In this document: positions 61,913 to 64,000 of the stretch, one piece after another | Layout: each line of letters begins with the position of its first letter | How positions within the stretch are numbered: the first letter of the stretch is position 1 | The notes under the pieces: generated by a model | What the model was told of the DNA's origin: nothing | What the model saw: the letters and a program-made list of their open reading frames with translations, nothing else | Database searches by the model: none | Source: Oscillospiraceae bacterium | GTDB lineage: Bacteria; Bacillota; Clostridia; Oscillospirales; Ruminococcaceae | Reading direction: 5' to 3' | Length of the DNA stretch: 64,000 bases | NCBI GenBank assembly: GCA_021201135.1 | Contig: JAJQGT010000006.1 | Span: forward strand, 471,254 to 535,253 | Program-made: the position numbers and the translations under genes

Positions 61913-62657
61913 TCGGGTTTTAAGAATACTTCTCCCGACCGTCTTCTGGCTTGCGGTATGGCAGATTGCCGCCTCGGTCGTCGGACAGGAGCTTCTGATT
62001 CCCACACCGATTGCAGTTTTAAAGAGATTCTGCGAGCTTGTTGTCACATCCGGCTTCTGGATTGCCGCCGGGATGAGTTTACTGAGAATCTTTGTCGGAG
62101 CTTTCTTAGGCGGACTACTTGGCATACTCTTGGCGGCGCTGACCTGCCGGTTTTCGATAGTCGACATGATAGTCTCCCCTGCCCTTCGGGTCATCAGGGC
62201 TATCCCCGTGGCGAGCTTTATTATTCTCGTCCTGTTGTGGGTAAGAAAAGGCGCAGTTCCGGCGGTGATTTCGGGGCTGATGGTCATGCCGGTCATGTGG
62301 GAAAGCGTCACGGTCGGCATCAGGTCTGTCGACCCACAGCTTCTTGAGATGGCGGATTGCTACGGGATGAATTGGACTGCGAAAATACAGAGGATTTACC
62401 TTCCGTCCATAAAGCCGAATCTCGTCGGTGGAATCCGCAACTGCGTCGGGCTTGCGTGGAAGTCGGGAGTTGCGGCGGAGGTGCTTTGTCTTCCAAAGAA
62501 CGCCGTCGGCTCGCAGGTTTACTACTCGAAAATTTACCTCGAGACGCCATCGCTCTTCGCGTGGACGATAACGGTTGTGCTTCTTTCATTGATACTCGAA
62601 AAGCTCATTTTTCTCATTCTGAGAGACAAGAAAGCCGGTGACAGTCCTGAAAATTGA
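61887..62657 (+). CDS. ABC transporter permease (SsuC/TauC-like)
   Basis: 256 residues with about six membrane segments and the permease motif EMADCYGMNWTAKIQRIYLPSIKPNL near residue 153. The N-terminal WQIAASVVGQELLIPTPIAVLKRF region is typical of SsuC/TauC/ThiX permeases. Overlaps both neighbours, so the three genes are coupled. Confidence 0.93.
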   Translation: MKTSTLRNNRVLRILLPTVFWLAVWQIAASVVGQELLIPTPIAVLKRFCELVVTSGFWIAAGMSLLRIFVGAFLGGLLGILLAALTCRFSIVDMIVSPALRVIRAIPVASFIILVLLWVRKGAVPAVISGLMVMPVMWESVTVGIRSVDPQLLEMADCYGMNWTAKIQRIYLPSIKPNLVGGIRNCVGLAWKSGVAAEVLCLPKNAVGSQVYYSKIYLETPSLFAWTITVVLLSLILEKLIFLILRDKKAGDSPEN

Positions 62658-63207
62658 GAATATCACATTTTGCTACGGCGAAAAGCCAGTTTTCGAGAGC
62701 TTCTCGCTCAACCTTCCCGACAGCGGCATCACTGCGATTTCCGGGGAATCCGGTCGTGGAAAGACGACGCTATTAAGGCTGATTGCGGGGCTCGAAAAAC
62801 CGCAGAGCGGCACTCTTGAAGCTCCTAAGCCCGAAGACATCGCCGTCATGTTTCAGGAGAACAGGCTTCTCCCCTGCCTCGATGTCACGGGACAGCTTGA
62901 GGCGGTGCTTCCAAAGAATACCGATGTCGCGAAATATCTCGAAGCCGTCGAGCTTGAAGCTGAGGCGCACACTGCGATTGACAAACTATCAGGAGGCATG
63001 AAGCGAAGGGTTTCGCTTGCAAGGTGCCTTGCATTTGCGGAAGTCTGCAACAAGAAGCTGATTCTCTTGGATGAACCCTTCACGGGCATCGACTCCGAAA
63101 GGGTGCACAGAATTATGGAGTTCATACGAAGCCTTTCTATTCCCGTTATCTATTCGGCACATGACAGAGAAGCACTGGAGCTCGCCGATATTACGATATC
63201 TATATAA
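62638..63207 (+). CDS. ABC transporter ATP-binding protein, short form
   Basis: 189 residues, starting with GTG inside the permease gene. Walker A GESGRGKTT near 38, Q-loop VMFQENRLLPCLDV near 72, signature LSGGMKRRVSLARCL near 118, Walker B LILLDEPFTGID near 142 and H-loop YSAHDREAL near 172 are all present. It is some 50-60 residues shorter than usual SsuB/TauB because the C-terminal part is absent and the helical subdomain is trimmed. All catalytic elements remain. Confidence 0.92.
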   Translation: MTVLKIENITFCYGEKPVFESFSLNLPDSGITAISGESGRGKTTLLRLIAGLEKPQSGTLEAPKPEDIAVMFQENRLLPCLDVTGQLEAVLPKNTDVAKYLEAVELEAEAHTAIDKLSGGMKRRVSLARCLAFAEVCNKKLILLDEPFTGIDSERVHRIMEFIRSLSIPVIYSAHDREALELADITISI

Positions 63208-63219
63208 ACCCCTCAGTCG

Positions 63220-63354
63220 GAGTTGCGAAGCAACTCTCGAAGTTCGCAGAGCGAACTGATGCGCTCCCCTTTCAGGGGAGCCTTTTTGTACCCTTACAAA
63301 CTTTTGAGAGAATAAAAAAAGCCTCCCCTGAAAGGGGAGGTGGCACGAAGTGCC
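63220..63354. repeat. palindromic intergenic repeats, copies 3 and 4, with two terminators
   Basis: GAGTTGC/GCAACTC (63220-63236), GTTCGC/GCGAAC (63242-63256), GCTCCCCTTTCAGGGGAGC with a T-tract (63263-63287, plus terminator for the importer), the same core inverted (63322-63340) with an A-run at 63314-63320 (minus terminator for the SDR gene), and GGCAC/GTGCC (63342-63354). Confidence 0.85.
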
Positions 63355-63369
63355 GGAGGGGTTTCTTAA

Positions 63370-64000
63370 TCAAAGAGAAGTGTAGCCGCCGTCGACGGGA
63401 AGAACTGCACCGTTGACATAGGTGGAAGCGGGAGAAGCGAAGAAGATTGCGGCAGTGTCAAGCTCGCCATCAACGCCGTAACGCGCTTCGGGAATCATGG
63501 TGTGAGCATAGTTCTGGAAGAATTCGCTCTGGAGGGTCTCCTTGGTAAGAGGAGTCTCGAAGTAGCCGGGGCAGATGGTGTTGACGGTGATGCCCTTGTC
63601 GCCCCACTCGCAAGCGAGAGCTCTTGTAAGGTTTACAACGCCGCCCTTTGCAGCATGATAGGGAGCCGCAGGAGCAATCTTGTTTCCTACGAGACCGTAC
63701 ATGGATGCGATGTTGATGATTCTGCCGTAGCCTGCGGGAATCATTGCGTTTTTGGCAACTTCACGAGCCATCTTGAAGGTTCCGACGAGGTCGATATTGA
63801 TTTCGTTCAGGAGAACTTCGTCGGTGATGTCCTCAGCGGGAGCAACTCCGCCGGTGCCTGCATTGTTGATAAGGATGTCGATGCGTCCGAACTTGTCCAT
63901 TGCAGCCTTTACAACAGCCTGAACCTGCTCGGTAGAAGTGATGTCGCAAGCAACTGCCAGAGTCTCTACACCATATTCCTTGGTGAGATCAGCGGCAACT
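63370..64000 (-). CDS. SDR-family oxidoreductase, 5' end beyond the window
   Basis: At least 210 residues are visible; the frame is open to the right edge (CDIT...VVKAAMDKFGRIDILINNAG upstream of an internal ATG at 63900 proves it continues). Classical SDR marks: INNAG near the visible residue 44, the catalytic Ser in INIASMYG, YHAAKG (YxxxK) and DPVGGYTSL-like end (PVDGGYTSL). N-terminal GxxxGxG lies outside. Looks like a gluconate-5-dehydrogenase or 3-oxoacyl-ACP-reductase-like enzyme; the substrate is undetermined. Confidence 0.9.
   Translation of the reverse strand, partial: VAADLTKEYGVETLAVACDITSTEQVQAVVKAAMDKFGRIDILINNAGTGGVAPAEDITDEVLLNEINIDLVGTFKMAREVAKNAMIPAGYGRIINIASMYGLVGNKIAPAAPYHAAKGGVVNLTRALACEWGDKGITVNTICPGYFETPLTKETLQSEFFQNYAHTMIPEARYGVDGELDTAAIFFASPASTYVNGAVLPVDGGYTSL

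Noticed and set aside
61298-62320. 340-codon open frame on minus across the importer genes
   Set aside because: Antisense to two recognised genes and compositionally odd; no promoter or ribosome binding site.

Overview
The window comes from a spore-forming, anaerobic, low-to-mid GC Firmicute, most likely a gut clostridium of the Ruminococcaceae/Oscillospiraceae type. The evidence is a spore-coat cotJABC operon, spoIIE, ytfJ (gerW), a DacB-type carboxypeptidase, an [FeFe]-hydrogenase, a type III glutamine synthetase, a GlgC/GlgD glycogen operon and a T-box leader. Promoters read as consensus SigA sites (TTGACA-17-TATAAT) and ribosome binding sites are strong GGAGG types. This is inference from gene content; no rRNA is present.

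Layout. 1-4.1 kb: tail of acpS, NAD(P)HX dehydratase, a lipoprotein, two tandem C39-like secreted proteins, and a PIN-domain protein with a small overlapping partner. 4.1-10.2 kb (minus): a nitrogen-assimilation block of glnN, an ammonium channel fused to its own PII domain, and asnB behind a T-box with an apparent Asn (AAC) specifier. 10.2-16.1 kb (minus): a bactofilin/YhbD pair under a striking palindromic operator, the metQ-metN-metI methionine importer, a LysR gene broken by one amber codon, and an uncharacterised nuclease-like gene. 16.2-19.1 kb (plus): an M16C presequence-type protease. 19.1-28.4 kb (minus): NUDIX/XRE pair, tRNA-Arg and tRNA-Gly, a VTT membrane protein, a membrane protein coupled to pncB and rluB, dacB, ytfJ, a DUF2953 gene, scpB, scpA and an M50 protease; rpmB follows on plus. 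29-32.7 kb: rsmA, trkH, trkA. 32.9-38.7 kb: glgB-glgC-glgD-glgA. 38.9-41.7 kb: spoIIE and cotJABC. 41.9-47.7 kb: a DUF2442/DUF4160 pair, a BlaI repressor with two BlaR1-like M56 proteins and a lipoprotein, and radC. 47.8-54.2 kb (plus): uxaC, a uracil-glycosylase-like gene, two AraC regulators, an ABC-F ATPase. 54.2-57.9 kb (minus): [FeFe]-hydrogenase and a fused NuoF-tail/GltD flavoprotein. 58.1-63.2 kb (plus): a 23-residue Ser/His-rich peptide gene with an ABC exporter, a Crp/Fnr regulator and an orphan SsuABC/NMT1-like importer. The right edge cuts an SDR dehydrogenase.

The most promising candidates for new biology are: the micro-peptide plus ABC exporter (58.1-60.1 kb); the M56/lipoprotein module in which a membrane protease and a separate lipoprotein share a sensor-like domain; the self-regulated YhbD/bactofilin operator; and the shared leader motif and attenuator-like hairpin of glnN and amt. 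No CRISPR array, insertion sequence or prophage was seen. A small palindromic intergenic repeat (core CTCCCCTTTCAGGGGAG) occurs four times.
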